A stretch of DNA of 64,000 bases from NCBI GenBank assembly GCA_023525915.1, contig CP026657.1, forward strand, positions 3,930,001-3,994,000. Reading direction: 5' to 3'. This document shows, piece by piece, positions 9,154-17,080 of this stretch (position 1 is the stretch's first letter; each line of letters begins with the position of its first letter). A program made the translations under genes and the position numbers. This DNA is from Acetispira formosa (nom. nud.) (lineage in GTDB: Bacteria; Desulfobacterota; Desulfarculia; Adiutricales; Adiutricaceae). The notes beneath the pieces are model-generated. The model was not told where the DNA came from. It did not search any database and saw only the letters and a program-made list of their open reading frames with translations.

Positions 9154-10431
9154 ATGAAAAACGTCATGGCTCTAATTATGGCCGGCGGCAAAGGGGAAAG
9201 GCTTATGCCTTTAACCGCCGCCAGGTCGAAACCCGCCATTCCCTTCGGCGGGCTTTATCTTCTGATTGACATCACTTTATCTAATTGCATTAATTCCGAA
9301 GTTTATAAAATTCTGGTCCTGCCGCAGTATAAAAGTCAAACCCTGATTCAGCACATTGAAGACGGCTGGAATATTTTCAGCGGCGCTCTGGGGCATTTTT
9401 TAAGGGTTGTGCCGCCGCAGATGATGAAAGGGGAGAACTGGTATCAGGGCACGGCCGATTCCATTCGCCAGAACCTGGAAATGATTGAAAAGGAAAAGCC
9501 CAGCCACCTCCTCATTCTTTCCGGCGACCATATTTACAAGATGAATTACGCCCTTTTCAAAGATTACCATGTCAAGACCGACGCTGACGTGAGCATAGCA
9601 GTTATTGAAACCGCTATAGATCAAGCCAGCGAATATGGCGTTCTCCAGGTGGATGATAATTACAATGTCACCGGCTTTCAGGAAAAGCCAAAAAACCCTT
9701 CCACCATTCCCGGCGACCCTGATCACAGCCTGGTTTCCATGGGCATTTACATGTTCAAGGCCGAGGTGCTCCTGGATTTGTTGAAGCGGGACGACAAACC
9801 GGATTTCGGCAAAGACATTCTGCCCAGCATTCTCAAGAGCCATAAAATTATGGCCTATCCCTATCGCCGGGAGAACAAGCTGGAAGAAGTGGTCTTCTTT
9901 ACCGACGCCGAGGGCAGCCGGGCCGAGGTGCCGGTGGAAGTGGCCCCGGATTCAGGCTACTGGCGGGACGTGGGCAATCTCGACGCTTTCTGGAACGCCA
10001 ACATGGACCTCTGCGGGCTGACCCCCTTCTTCAACCTCTATGGCGTCCGGTGGCCGATGCGGACCATGCAGCGTCAGTTCCCGCCGGTCAAGACCCTTTC
10101 CGTTCAGCAGGAAGACGGCACTTACCTTCAGGGTGAATATCTGGATTCAATTGTGGCTCACGGCTGCGTCAATGGCGGCGGCACGGTGCGCAACAGCATT
10201 CTGTCCTATAATGTGGCGGTGCATCGCGGGGCTGTGGTGGATGAATCGGTGGTTATGGAAAATGTGGATATCGGTCGATACTGTAAGATTAAAAAAGCCA
10301 TCATCTCCGACGGGGCCAAAATTCCGGCCAATACTTCCATCGGCTTCAATCCCAAAGAGGATCGAAAGCGTTATCATGTGACTCCGCGTGGCATCACGGT
10401 GGTCACCAAAGAAGATTTTCAGGATAAATGA
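9154..10431 (+). CDS. glgC: Glucose-1-phosphate adenylyltransferase
   Basis: Makes ADP-glucose from ATP and glucose 1-phosphate for glycogen synthesis. The 425-residue protein starts at the ATG at 9154 after GAAGAAAGG; an upstream ATG at 9112 would add 14 unlikely residues. The nucleotidyltransferase signature GGKGERLMPLTAARSKPA is at the N-terminus, the substrate-binding ILSGDHIYKMNY is near residue 120, and the C-terminal third forms the left-handed beta-helix. The stop codon overlaps the start region of rpe, so the two are probably co-transcribed from the promoter at 9079. No other glg gene is nearby. Confidence 0.95.
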   Translation: MKNVMALIMAGGKGERLMPLTAARSKPAIPFGGLYLLIDITLSNCINSEVYKILVLPQYKSQTLIQHIEDGWNIFSGALGHFLRVVPPQMMKGENWYQGTADSIRQNLEMIEKEKPSHLLILSGDHIYKMNYALFKDYHVKTDADVSIAVIETAIDQASEYGVLQVDDNYNVTGFQEKPKNPSTIPGDPDHSLVSMGIYMFKAEVLLDLLKRDDKPDFGKDILPSILKSHKIMAYPYRRENKLEEVVFFTDAEGSRAEVPVEVAPDSGYWRDVGNLDAFWNANMDLCGLTPFFNLYGVRWPMRTMQRQFPPVKTLSVQQEDGTYLQGEYLDSIVAHGCVNGGGTVRNSILSYNVAVHRGAVVDESVVMENVDIGRYCKIKKAIISDGAKIPANTSIGFNPKEDRKRYHVTPRGITVVTKEDFQDK

Positions 10432-10433
10432 TC

Positions 10434-11081
10434 ATGAAGAAAGTCGCGCCCTCCATCCTGTCGGCCGATTTCACGCGGCTGGGAGCGGAGCTTTCAGCCA
10501 TGGAGGCGGCCGGGGCTGATTACCATCACCTTGATGTGATGGACGGCCATTTCGTGCCCAATATGACCATCGGGCCGCTGGTGGTGGAGGCGGCCAGGCG
10601 GGCCGCTTCCATCCCGCTGGATGTGCACCTGATGATTTCAGATCCCCTGACCTACGCGCCCCAGTTCGCCAAGGCCGGAGCCGACATCGTCACCTTTCAC
10701 TTTGAGGCCACCCCTCATGTTCACAGCGTGATGATGAAAATCGCCCAGGCCGGGGCCAAAGTGGGGATTTCCCTGACGCCCTCCACTCCGGTGGAGGCTT
10801 TGAGTGAAGTTATCGGCGGGCTGGATCTGGTGCTGATCATGAGCGTCAATCCGGGTTTTGGCGGGCAGGCTTTCATCCCTGAATCGCTGGACAAGATTGC
10901 CCGTCTCCGGCGTTTCATTCAGGCCAGGACGGACCGCCATATTCTGATAGAAGTTGACGGCGGGGTGTCGGATAAAAACGCGGCCCAGCTTTACGAGGCC
11001 GGGGCCGACATTCTGGTCAGCGGTTCTTTTCTGTATGGAGCGCCTGACTATCAGGCCGCCCTGGACAGTTTAAAGCGATAG
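10434..11081 (+). CDS. rpe: Ribulose-phosphate 3-epimerase
   Basis: Interconverts ribulose 5-phosphate and xylulose 5-phosphate in the pentose phosphate pathway. The 215-residue TIM barrel begins MKKVAPSILSADF, contains HLDVMDGHFVPN (catalytic Asp and metal-binding His), DVHLMI and MSVNPGFGGQ, and ends with the phosphate-binding VDGGVSDKN and VSGSF loops. The ATG at 10434 has AGGA ten bases upstream; another ATG at 10428 overlaps the glgC stop, pointing to translational coupling. A terminator follows. Confidence 0.96.
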   Translation: MKKVAPSILSADFTRLGAELSAMEAAGADYHHLDVMDGHFVPNMTIGPLVVEAARRAASIPLDVHLMISDPLTYAPQFAKAGADIVTFHFEATPHVHSVMMKIAQAGAKVGISLTPSTPVEALSEVIGGLDLVLIMSVNPGFGGQAFIPESLDKIARLRRFIQARTDRHILIEVDGGVSDKNAAQLYEAGADILVSGSFLYGAPDYQAALDSLKR

Positions 11082-11138
11082 AAAGCGGCCCGTTTTTGGT
11101 GGCGGGCTGATTGAAGACATTTCCCGGCAGGTTCCGGG

Positions 11139-11168
11139 AGCCGGGGCCAACCGACCCCGGCTTTATTG
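11139..11168 (+). terminator. Terminator after rpe
   Basis: AGCCGGGG (11139-11146) pairs with CCCCGGCT (11155-11162), followed by TTATTG. Confidence 0.7.
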
Positions 11169-11268
11169 TGACGGGGCTTTAGATAAGTGGGTGCTGATGC
11201 TCCGATAATCGCCTGGTCGGCCTGTGTCGGCCGACCGGTGTATTTTCTACATTGGAAGGAAGAAAAAA

Positions 11269-12249
11269 GTGAGCACTCCTGTTTTTAACCGTGAGCGGTA
11301 TTTTGAAGCTATCAGCCAGTGGCAAAAGCCCTATCACGAAAAGTATCTGGCCATGTATTCCAGCCAGTGGGGCGGCATAGTCACTGATCCGGCCCTGTGG
11401 ACGGTGCCGGTGGATGACCATATCGTCCACCGGGGCGACGCGGTTTTCGAAGTTTTCAAATGCGTGGCCGGCCGGGCCTATTGCCTGGAAGACCATCTGA
11501 TAAAACTAAAAAATACGGTTAACAGCCTGGCCATTAAAATGCCGCCGGATTTTGAGCGCATTAAAGAGATTCTGGCCGACACGGTGCGGGCCGGGGGCGA
11601 GAAGGATGTGCTGGTGCGCGTGACGGTTTCGCGAGGGCCGGGCGGCTTCACCAGCAATCCCTATGAAAGCCCTATGGGCATTCTGCTGATCACCGTTTTA
11701 CGGCTGGGCATTTACAGCGATGAGAAATATGAGGCGGGCATGAAGGTGATTACCGCGCCGTTCCTGGCCAAAGATCCCACCATCGCCACCATGAAGACGA
11801 CTTCATATATGCAGAACGTGCTGGTGAAAAAAGCGGCTCTGGACGCCGGGGCCGACTATGCGGTGTGTTTCGGCCGGGACGGCTTCATGACGGAAAGCTC
11901 CACCGAGAATATTTCCATTGTCACGCGCGAAGGCGAACTTCTGGCCCCGGAATGGAACATTATTCTTAAAGGAACCACTCTCACCCGGATTATGGCCATA
12001 GCCGCCGACATGGTCAAAGATGGCCTTTTGAGCGGAGTGAGGCATCAAGGCATAACCCAGGCCCAGGTGATGAACGCCTCAGAAGCTTTCATCAGTTCCA
12101 CCACTACCAATGTCCTGCCCATCACCACCTGGGATGGGAGGCCGGTGGGGGAAGGGCGGCAGGGTCCGGTGGGCAAAGAGCTTCTGCGGCGCATGAGGCT
12201 GGAATATACTTCGCCTGATTCGCCCTATCTGACTGAGCCGTGGCTGTAG
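11269..12249 (+). CDS. Class IV (branched-chain type) aminotransferase
   Basis: A PLP enzyme of fold type IV, which includes branched-chain aminotransferases, D-amino acid aminotransferases and aminodeoxychorismate lyase. The GTG at 11269 is preferred because GGAAGGA precedes it; the protein is 326 residues. Typical elements are VDDHIVHRGDAVFE (substrate loop), YCLEDHLIKL, the catalytic Lys in MKTTSYMQNVLVKKAALDAG, and the phosphate-binding MTESSTENIS. The C-terminal SSTTTNVLPIT is also family-typical. Substrate cannot be fixed from sequence: branched-chain amino acids are the default guess. It stands eight bases upstream of truD. Confidence 0.87.
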   Translation: MSTPVFNRERYFEAISQWQKPYHEKYLAMYSSQWGGIVTDPALWTVPVDDHIVHRGDAVFEVFKCVAGRAYCLEDHLIKLKNTVNSLAIKMPPDFERIKEILADTVRAGGEKDVLVRVTVSRGPGGFTSNPYESPMGILLITVLRLGIYSDEKYEAGMKVITAPFLAKDPTIATMKTTSYMQNVLVKKAALDAGADYAVCFGRDGFMTESSTENISIVTREGELLAPEWNIILKGTTLTRIMAIAADMVKDGLLSGVRHQGITQAQVMNASEAFISSTTTNVLPITTWDGRPVGEGRQGPVGKELLRRMRLEYTSPDSPYLTEPWL

Positions 12250-12257
12250 GAGATGAT

Positions 12258-13301
12258 ATGAGTGGGTCAGGTCAAGTGGAATTACCTTATATCAGCGCGG
12301 AGCTTCCCGGAGTCGGCGGTGTGTTGAAGAGCACGCCGGAACATTTTGTTGTGGAGGAGATTCCGCTTTACGCACCTTCCGGCGATGGGCCGCACCTGTA
12401 TCTGACGGTGCGGCGCCAAGGCCTGACCACCCGCCAGATGGTGGATGAGCTGGCGAAAGCTTATGATGTTCCGGCTGCCTCCATCGGCTACAGCGGCTTG
12501 AAGGATAAAGAGGCCCTGACCACCCAAACTTTCTCGCTGGCCACCAACATGGATGACCAAGAGGCCAGGGGGCGTTCCGTCGGTGCGGCCTGGGAGCTTT
12601 TAAGCCTCAGCCGCCACCGCAATAAGCTGAAGGTCGGCCACCTTCTGGGCAACCGTTTTACGATCATTCTCAGCGGCCCTAATGGCTCCATTAGTGAGGC
12701 TAAAGCCATTGCTGAAAAATTGCGGTCGGAAGGCGTGCTCAACTATTTTGGGGCGCAGCGGTTTGGCAAGGACGGCGATAATATGGCGCTTGGCCTGAAG
12801 TTTTTGAAGAGCGGGCGCAAGGCCAGGAGCTGGAAGGACAAGTTTTTATTGTCGTCGCTTCAGTCGTTCATCTACAACCATTATTTGGGGGAGCGTGTGA
12901 ATCGCGGCCTGTTTCCGGTAGTGATGACTGGCGACATTTGCAAGAAATATGAAACCGGAGGCATTTTCACCTCTGAAAACGGGCAGGCGGAAACGGCTCG
13001 TTTTCGGCAAGGTGAACTCAGCCATACCGGCCCTATTTTCGGGGCAAAAACAAAGCGGGCTGAAGGTGAGGCCGGGGAGTTTGAGGTATCCATCCTGGCC
13101 GGGCTTGGCTTAAGTGAAGAGGAAATGGCCGGAGCCGGCAGCGGGGACAGGCGCATCAATCGTCTATTAGTGCCTGATTTGAGTGTGGAAGAAGTGGCGG
13201 AGGGCTTTTGCTTCAGTTTCGCCCTGCCCAAAGGGGCTTATGCTACAAGTGTGCTGCGGGAGTTTATAAAAGGTGAGCAGCCTGCGGCTGCTGGCGATTG
13301 A
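12258..13301 (+). CDS. truD: tRNA pseudouridine(13) synthase TruD
   Basis: Converts uridine 13 of tRNA-Glu to pseudouridine. The ATG at 12258 is chosen because GTAGGAG sits just upstream. The 347-residue protein begins the family pattern with STPEHFVVEEIPLY, has the catalytic Asp in GYSGLKDKEALTTQ, then RHRNKLKVGHLLGNRF and VLNYFGAQRFG. The C-terminal LPKGAYATSVLREFIK is also diagnostic. It is probably co-transcribed with the aminotransferase upstream. After it comes a long inverted repeat. Confidence 0.95.
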   Translation: MSGSGQVELPYISAELPGVGGVLKSTPEHFVVEEIPLYAPSGDGPHLYLTVRRQGLTTRQMVDELAKAYDVPAASIGYSGLKDKEALTTQTFSLATNMDDQEARGRSVGAAWELLSLSRHRNKLKVGHLLGNRFTIILSGPNGSISEAKAIAEKLRSEGVLNYFGAQRFGKDGDNMALGLKFLKSGRKARSWKDKFLLSSLQSFIYNHYLGERVNRGLFPVVMTGDICKKYETGGIFTSENGQAETARFRQGELSHTGPIFGAKTKRAEGEAGEFEVSILAGLGLSEEEMAGAGSGDRRINRLLVPDLSVEEVAEGFCFSFALPKGAYATSVLREFIKGEQPAAAGD

Positions 13302-13310
13302 AAACTTGGC

Positions 13311-13515
13311 CTTTCGGCCAACCAAAGGGTTCCACCCTCTGGACTCCGGCTGGGGGAGGGCCCACGCGGGCCCTGCCCCAGACCCCACCCGCGCCAGGGG
13401 GGCGGAGCCCCCTGGACCCCCCAAGAGGTCATGGTCGGCTTCAACTTTCTTCTTCCCGCATCGCCGCAACTCGCTTCGCAAGCTCAGCTCAGACAAGCGG
13501 CGACGCTTTATACTT
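13311..13515 (+). repeat. 205-base GC-rich inverted repeat, left arm
   Basis: Contains GGAGGGCCCACGCGGGCCCT, CCAGACCCCACCCGCGCC and GCATCGCCGCAACTCGCTTC. A roughly 80-85% identical copy lies inverted at 13858-14070. Short related blocks occur near 32278 and 44905. Confidence 0.85.
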
Positions 13516-13857
13516 CGTTGACCTTAGGTGCTACAGGCAACTTCACGCCCCGGCTGTGGCATTTTTCTATAGGCGGCCTCACTGGCTGAGTGTTAGTTCA
13601 CGTATGTTCGGCTTAAATCAGCTCCCCCTTAAAGGTTCTTTCCAGTGCTGGTTGTGCGTCTGTCTGCCACCTATTGCTTTATAATGAGTTTCTCGTTATA
13701 AAAAAGACGGCGAAGTCTTACCGGTTTCAGCGCTGGAAAAAGTTTTTGAGGGGAAAAAATATCCAGCCGATCATACGTAAAGCAACAAACATTCGATGAA
13801 GTTGCCTATAGCAAAATGTAAGGCCCAATGTGAAGCCGCCGACAGCAGTGAAGGCTT
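13516..13857. other. Spacer between the long inverted repeats
   Basis: About 340 bases with no credible gene, promoter or RNA family that I recognise. It is less GC-rich than its flanks and includes a short palindrome TTTATAATGAG/CTCGTTATAAA near 13678-13701. Confidence 0.5.
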
Positions 13858-14070
13858 AAGCAGTATGAAGCGTCGCCGCTTGTCTGAGCTTCGTACTCGA
13901 AGCGAGTTGCGGCGATGCGGGAAGGGGAAAGTTTAAGCCGACCCTGACCTCTTGGGGGTCAAGGGGGGCTTGCCCCCTTGCGCGGGTGGGGTCTGGGGCA
14001 GGGCCCGCGTGGGCCCTCCCCCAGCCGGTGTCCAGAGGGCGGAGCCCTTTGGTTGGCCTATTGGGCCAAG
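13858..14070 (-). repeat. 205-base GC-rich inverted repeat, right arm
   Basis: Reverse-complement partner of 13311-13515 (GGAGGGCCCACGCGGGCCCT reads here on the minus strand). It ends just past the argJ stop codon, so the pair lies between the 3' ends of truD and argJ. Confidence 0.85.
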
Positions 14071-14106
14071 TCCTTGATCGCGCGGCCGTAGGCCGCATCA
14101 TGTTTC

Positions 14107-15282
14107 TTAAGAACGGTACGACCCGTTGATAGTCACATATTCGTGAGACAGATCGCAGGTCATGATATCGTATTCACAACCACCCGCGCCAAGGTTTATA
14201 TCGACCACATATTCTTTCTTCTGCATCACGGCCGTGGCCTCTTCCTCACGCCCGTTGTCAATTCCGGCCCTGATCCACGGCACATCATCCAGATCAATGT
14301 CAACGGCGTAGGGGTCGAATTTGGCTCCGCTGCGGCCGATAGCCATGCAGATACGGCCCCAGTTGGCGTCACAGCCATGAAAAGCCGTCTTCACCAAAGG
14401 CGATTCCGCCACCGTGCGGGCCGCTTTGCGGGCCTCTTCATCATTGGCCGCGCCACGCACCCTCACCGTCACCAGCTTGGTCGCGCCTTCGCCGTCACGG
14501 GCGATCTGAACAGCCAGCGACTTCATTACCTCAAAAAAGGCTTTTTTGAATGCGGCCAGCGACTCGCCACCCTCAACCGTCACCCCGGAAGCCCCGGAGG
14601 CCATAACCATCACGCTGTCGTTGGTGGAGGTATCGCCGTCAACACTGACGCGATTGAAGGTCAGGTCGGCTCCCTCCTTGGTCAACCACTGTAGCAGTTC
14701 CGGGGCGACAGCCGCGTCGGTCAGGACAAACCCCAACATGGTGGCCATGTTGGGCGCTATCATGCCGGAACCCTTGCAGCATCCCCAAAGCGACACTTTA
14801 TGCCCACCCAGCTCAATTTCGGCCGAGGCGGTCTTGGCCCGCGTGTCGGTAGTGAGGATAGCCTGGGAAAAGTCATCAAAGGCCTGTTCAGTATCACGGA
14901 GGGCGGCTACCAGGTTGGGCAGGGCCGCCATCATAGCCTCAATCTTAATGGGCTGGCCGATAATGCCGGTGGAGGCCAGCATGATCTCGTCGTCAGTGGT
15001 GTGGAGGAGGCCGCTCAAACTCCCGGCCGACATCCGGCAGTGTTCTTCACCAATCTTGCCGGTCTGGGCGTTGGACTGGCCGGAGTTGACCAGAAAGGCC
15101 CGCCCTGTGCCGCGCGCCGCCTTGGCCGCCGACCAGATAACCGGCGCGGCCCGGCAAACACTCTGGGTGAAAACCCCGGCCCAGGCGGCCGGTTTATCGG
15201 CCGCAATCAGGCCCATGTCGAAACGTTCGGAGTAGCGGAGGCCGGCGGCAATGGCGGCGGCCTTAAAACCTTTCACTGTCAT
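14107..15282 (-). CDS. argJ: Bifunctional glutamate N-acetyltransferase / ornithine acetyltransferase
   Basis: Transfers acetyl from N-acetylornithine to glutamate in the cyclic arginine pathway; bifunctional members also use acetyl-CoA. The protein starts at the ATG at 15282 (MTVKGFKAAAIAAG, 391 residues) with GGGAAG upstream; the longer frame back to 15459 is not ArgJ-like. The self-cleavage motif is seen as APNMATMLGF, where cleavage between Ala and the nucleophilic Thr makes two subunits. The C-terminal CDLSHEYVTINGSYRS is also typical. No other arg gene adjoins it. Mono- or bifunctionality cannot be told from the sequence. Confidence 0.95.
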   Translation of the reverse strand: MTVKGFKAAAIAAGLRYSERFDMGLIAADKPAAWAGVFTQSVCRAAPVIWSAAKAARGTGRAFLVNSGQSNAQTGKIGEEHCRMSAGSLSGLLHTTDDEIMLASTGIIGQPIKIEAMMAALPNLVAALRDTEQAFDDFSQAILTTDTRAKTASAEIELGGHKVSLWGCCKGSGMIAPNMATMLGFVLTDAAVAPELLQWLTKEGADLTFNRVSVDGDTSTNDSVMVMASGASGVTVEGGESLAAFKKAFFEVMKSLAVQIARDGEGATKLVTVRVRGAANDEEARKAARTVAESPLVKTAFHGCDANWGRICMAIGRSGAKFDPYAVDIDLDDVPWIRAGIDNGREEEATAVMQKKEYVVDINLGAGGCEYDIMTCDLSHEYVTINGSYRS

Positions 15283-15403
15283 TAGTTCTTCCCAATCTGT
15301 CTGATAAAAAGTATAACCGGACCGGCTGGCGGATTCCTCACCGGCCGGTATGAGATGTTGTTGTGTACTGTCAGCTATATGATTGCCTGAACTGAAAATA
15401 TAT

Positions 15404-15433
15404 ATTATACTATAAATCGGCTTTGATAGACAA
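15404..15433 (-). promoter_or_regulatory. Promoter of argJ
   Basis: On the minus strand TTGTCT (15433-15428) and TATAAT (15409-15404) are 18 bases apart, 122 bases upstream of the argJ start codon. Confidence 0.65.
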
Positions 15434-15512
15434 TACCTCCCACATATAGTCCAAACCATCTCGCGCCTGACCAGTCAAGGCCGGACGCTATAAAGAGTTT
15501 TCAGGGAAAATT

Positions 15513-16454
15513 ATGGCTGACAAAAAACACCCTCACCACCATCATCATGATCACGATATACTCCATCAGGCGGCCCAGCATGATCACAAACACGATCACA
15601 GCCACCATCACCGCCATGACCAGCATCATGATCAGGATATACTGCACCATGCCGATCGGCTTTACGGCGAACTGAGCAAGAGCGCCGCCTACGGCAGCAC
15701 CCTGGTCATCCGCCCCAACAGTGGCATATCCGGCGATATCATAGTGGCCGGCCTCCTGGCCCTGAGCGGGCTGGATCAGGATGGCCTGAATTCCATTCTG
15801 GGCGACCTGAACCTGGAGAATCTGGCGGGCCGCGTCCGCCTGGAATCCAGGGAGCTGGACAGCATCAGCGGGGTCGGCCTGCACGTCGATCTGCCCCATG
15901 AACATGAGCATCGCACCTTGGCCGATATGGAGGCGTTTTTCGAGAAGTCCAAAATCAGCGATAAGGCCAAGGAACTGGCCCTGGCGGCTTTCCGCCTCCT
16001 GGCCGAAGCCGAGGGCGCGGTTCACGGCCTGCCGCCTGAAAAGGTCCATTTTCATGAAGTAGGCGCGCTGGACAGCATTCTCGATTTCGGGCTGGCCGCC
16101 GCCCTGATGGACTATCTGGCCCCGGCCCGCATTGTCTGCGGTCCGCTCCCGGTCTGCGACGGCGTCATCAAATGCCAGCATGGACTCTTGCCGTCCCCGG
16201 CCCCGGCCGTGATGCGGCTTCTGGAGGGGGTGCCGGTGGTGGGCCTTGATTCCTCCGGCGAAACGGTTACTCCGACAGGCGTCGCCCTTCTAAAAGCTTT
16301 CGGAGCCGAGTTCGGGCTCTGGCCCGCCATTTCCATCGTCCGCCACGCGCTGGTCTATGGCAGCAGGCGGTTGGAGGGCGTGCCCAACGGGGCTATCTTT
16401 GTTCTGGGGCACTGGGGCGGAGGCTTGGTCCGGTCCGCCAGTCCGTCACTGTAA
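15513..16454 (+). CDS. larC: LarC1-type nickel insertion protein with His-rich N-terminus
   Basis: LarC inserts nickel into the pyridinium thiocarboxylate cofactor of lactate racemase-type enzymes. This 313-residue protein begins with about 45 residues dominated by His and Asp (HPHHHHHDHD and similar), a likely nickel store. The core matches LarC1: NSGISGDIIVAGLLALSG, KVHFHEVGALDSILDF and ETVTPTGVALLKAF, ending near YGSRRLEGVPNGAIFVLG. The CTP-binding LarC2 half, found in full-length LarC proteins of about 400 residues, is absent: the frame stops and pyrR begins 16 bases on. A LarA-family enzyme is encoded 24 kb away at 40755. larB and larE are not in the window. Confidence 0.85.
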   Translation: MADKKHPHHHHHDHDILHQAAQHDHKHDHSHHHRHDQHHDQDILHHADRLYGELSKSAAYGSTLVIRPNSGISGDIIVAGLLALSGLDQDGLNSILGDLNLENLAGRVRLESRELDSISGVGLHVDLPHEHEHRTLADMEAFFEKSKISDKAKELALAAFRLLAEAEGAVHGLPPEKVHFHEVGALDSILDFGLAAALMDYLAPARIVCGPLPVCDGVIKCQHGLLPSPAPAVMRLLEGVPVVGLDSSGETVTPTGVALLKAFGAEFGLWPAISIVRHALVYGSRRLEGVPNGAIFVLGHWGGGLVRSASPSL

Positions 16455-16470
16455 AAAGGAAGGATTCATT

Positions 16471-17010
16471 ATGACCAAAGTTATATATGGCGAATCAGAA
16501 ATAGCGGGCGCGCTCTCCATTATGGCCACCGACATACTGGCTGTCCATGCCGATGAACCCATTCTGATCGGCATCCGCCGGGGCGGCCTGGTGATCAGCG
16601 ACCGTCTGGCCGATATTATCGAAAAGCGTACCGGCAAACGCCCGGAGCAGGGCGTCATCGATATCAACCTTTACCGCGACGACTGGACCCGCGCCCGGGC
16701 GCTGCCCAAAGTGGGCAAAACCGAGATACCCCAGCGGCTGGACGACCGCCGGGTGGTGCTGATTGACGACGTGCTGTTCACCGGCCGCACGGTGCGGGCG
16801 GCATTGGAGGCCCTGGTGGACTTCGGGCGGCCCTCACGCATCGAACTGGCCGCGCTGGTCGATCGCGGACACCGCGAAATGCCCATTCAGGCTGATTACG
16901 TCCCCTTCAAGATCTCCACCACTCGCGATGAGCGCATCAACGTCTATCTCAAAGGCCAGGATGGCCATGAGACGGATGAAGTGGTGAAAGAAGACGGCCC
17001 CGCCGCCTGA
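16471..17010 (+). CDS. pyrR: PyrR bifunctional pyrimidine regulator / uracil phosphoribosyltransferase
   Basis: A 179-residue type I phosphoribosyltransferase. The PRPP-binding loop VVLIDDVLFTGRTVRAAL is clear, as are RRGGLVISDRL and the C-terminal ERINVYL. PyrR binds pyr mRNA leaders in many bacteria and also has uracil phosphoribosyltransferase activity. The ATG at 16471 has AAGGAAGG upstream. It follows larC by 16 bases, so the two probably share a transcript, and a strong terminator follows. No pyr biosynthesis genes or obvious PyrR-binding leader are seen, so regulation versus salvage is undecided. Confidence 0.93.
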   Translation: MTKVIYGESEIAGALSIMATDILAVHADEPILIGIRRGGLVISDRLADIIEKRTGKRPEQGVIDINLYRDDWTRARALPKVGKTEIPQRLDDRRVVLIDDVLFTGRTVRAALEALVDFGRPSRIELAALVDRGHREMPIQADYVPFKISTTRDERINVYLKGQDGHETDEVVKEDGPAA

Positions 17011-17027
17011 GGCCGTTGACTGTTCAT

Positions 17028-17070
17028 AAAAAAAGCCGGGGTTCCGCCTTTGGAACCCCGGCTTTTTTAT
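17028..17070. terminator. Bidirectional terminator between pyrR and the permease
   Basis: AAGCCGGGGTTCC pairs with GGAACCCCGGCTT around a six-base loop, flanked by A7 and T6, serving the two convergent genes. Confidence 0.92.
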
Positions 17071-17080
17071 GCCGGGCAGG

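Noticed and set aside
13273-13684. Two overlapping frames (82 and 128 codons) in the truD-argJ gap
   Set aside because: They lie in the GC-rich inverted repeat, lack ribosome sites and have repeat-derived low-complexity sequence.
16430-16475. Programmed frameshift joining LarC1 to LarC2
   Set aside because: No LarC2-like sequence exists in any frame before pyrR, which starts 16 bases later.
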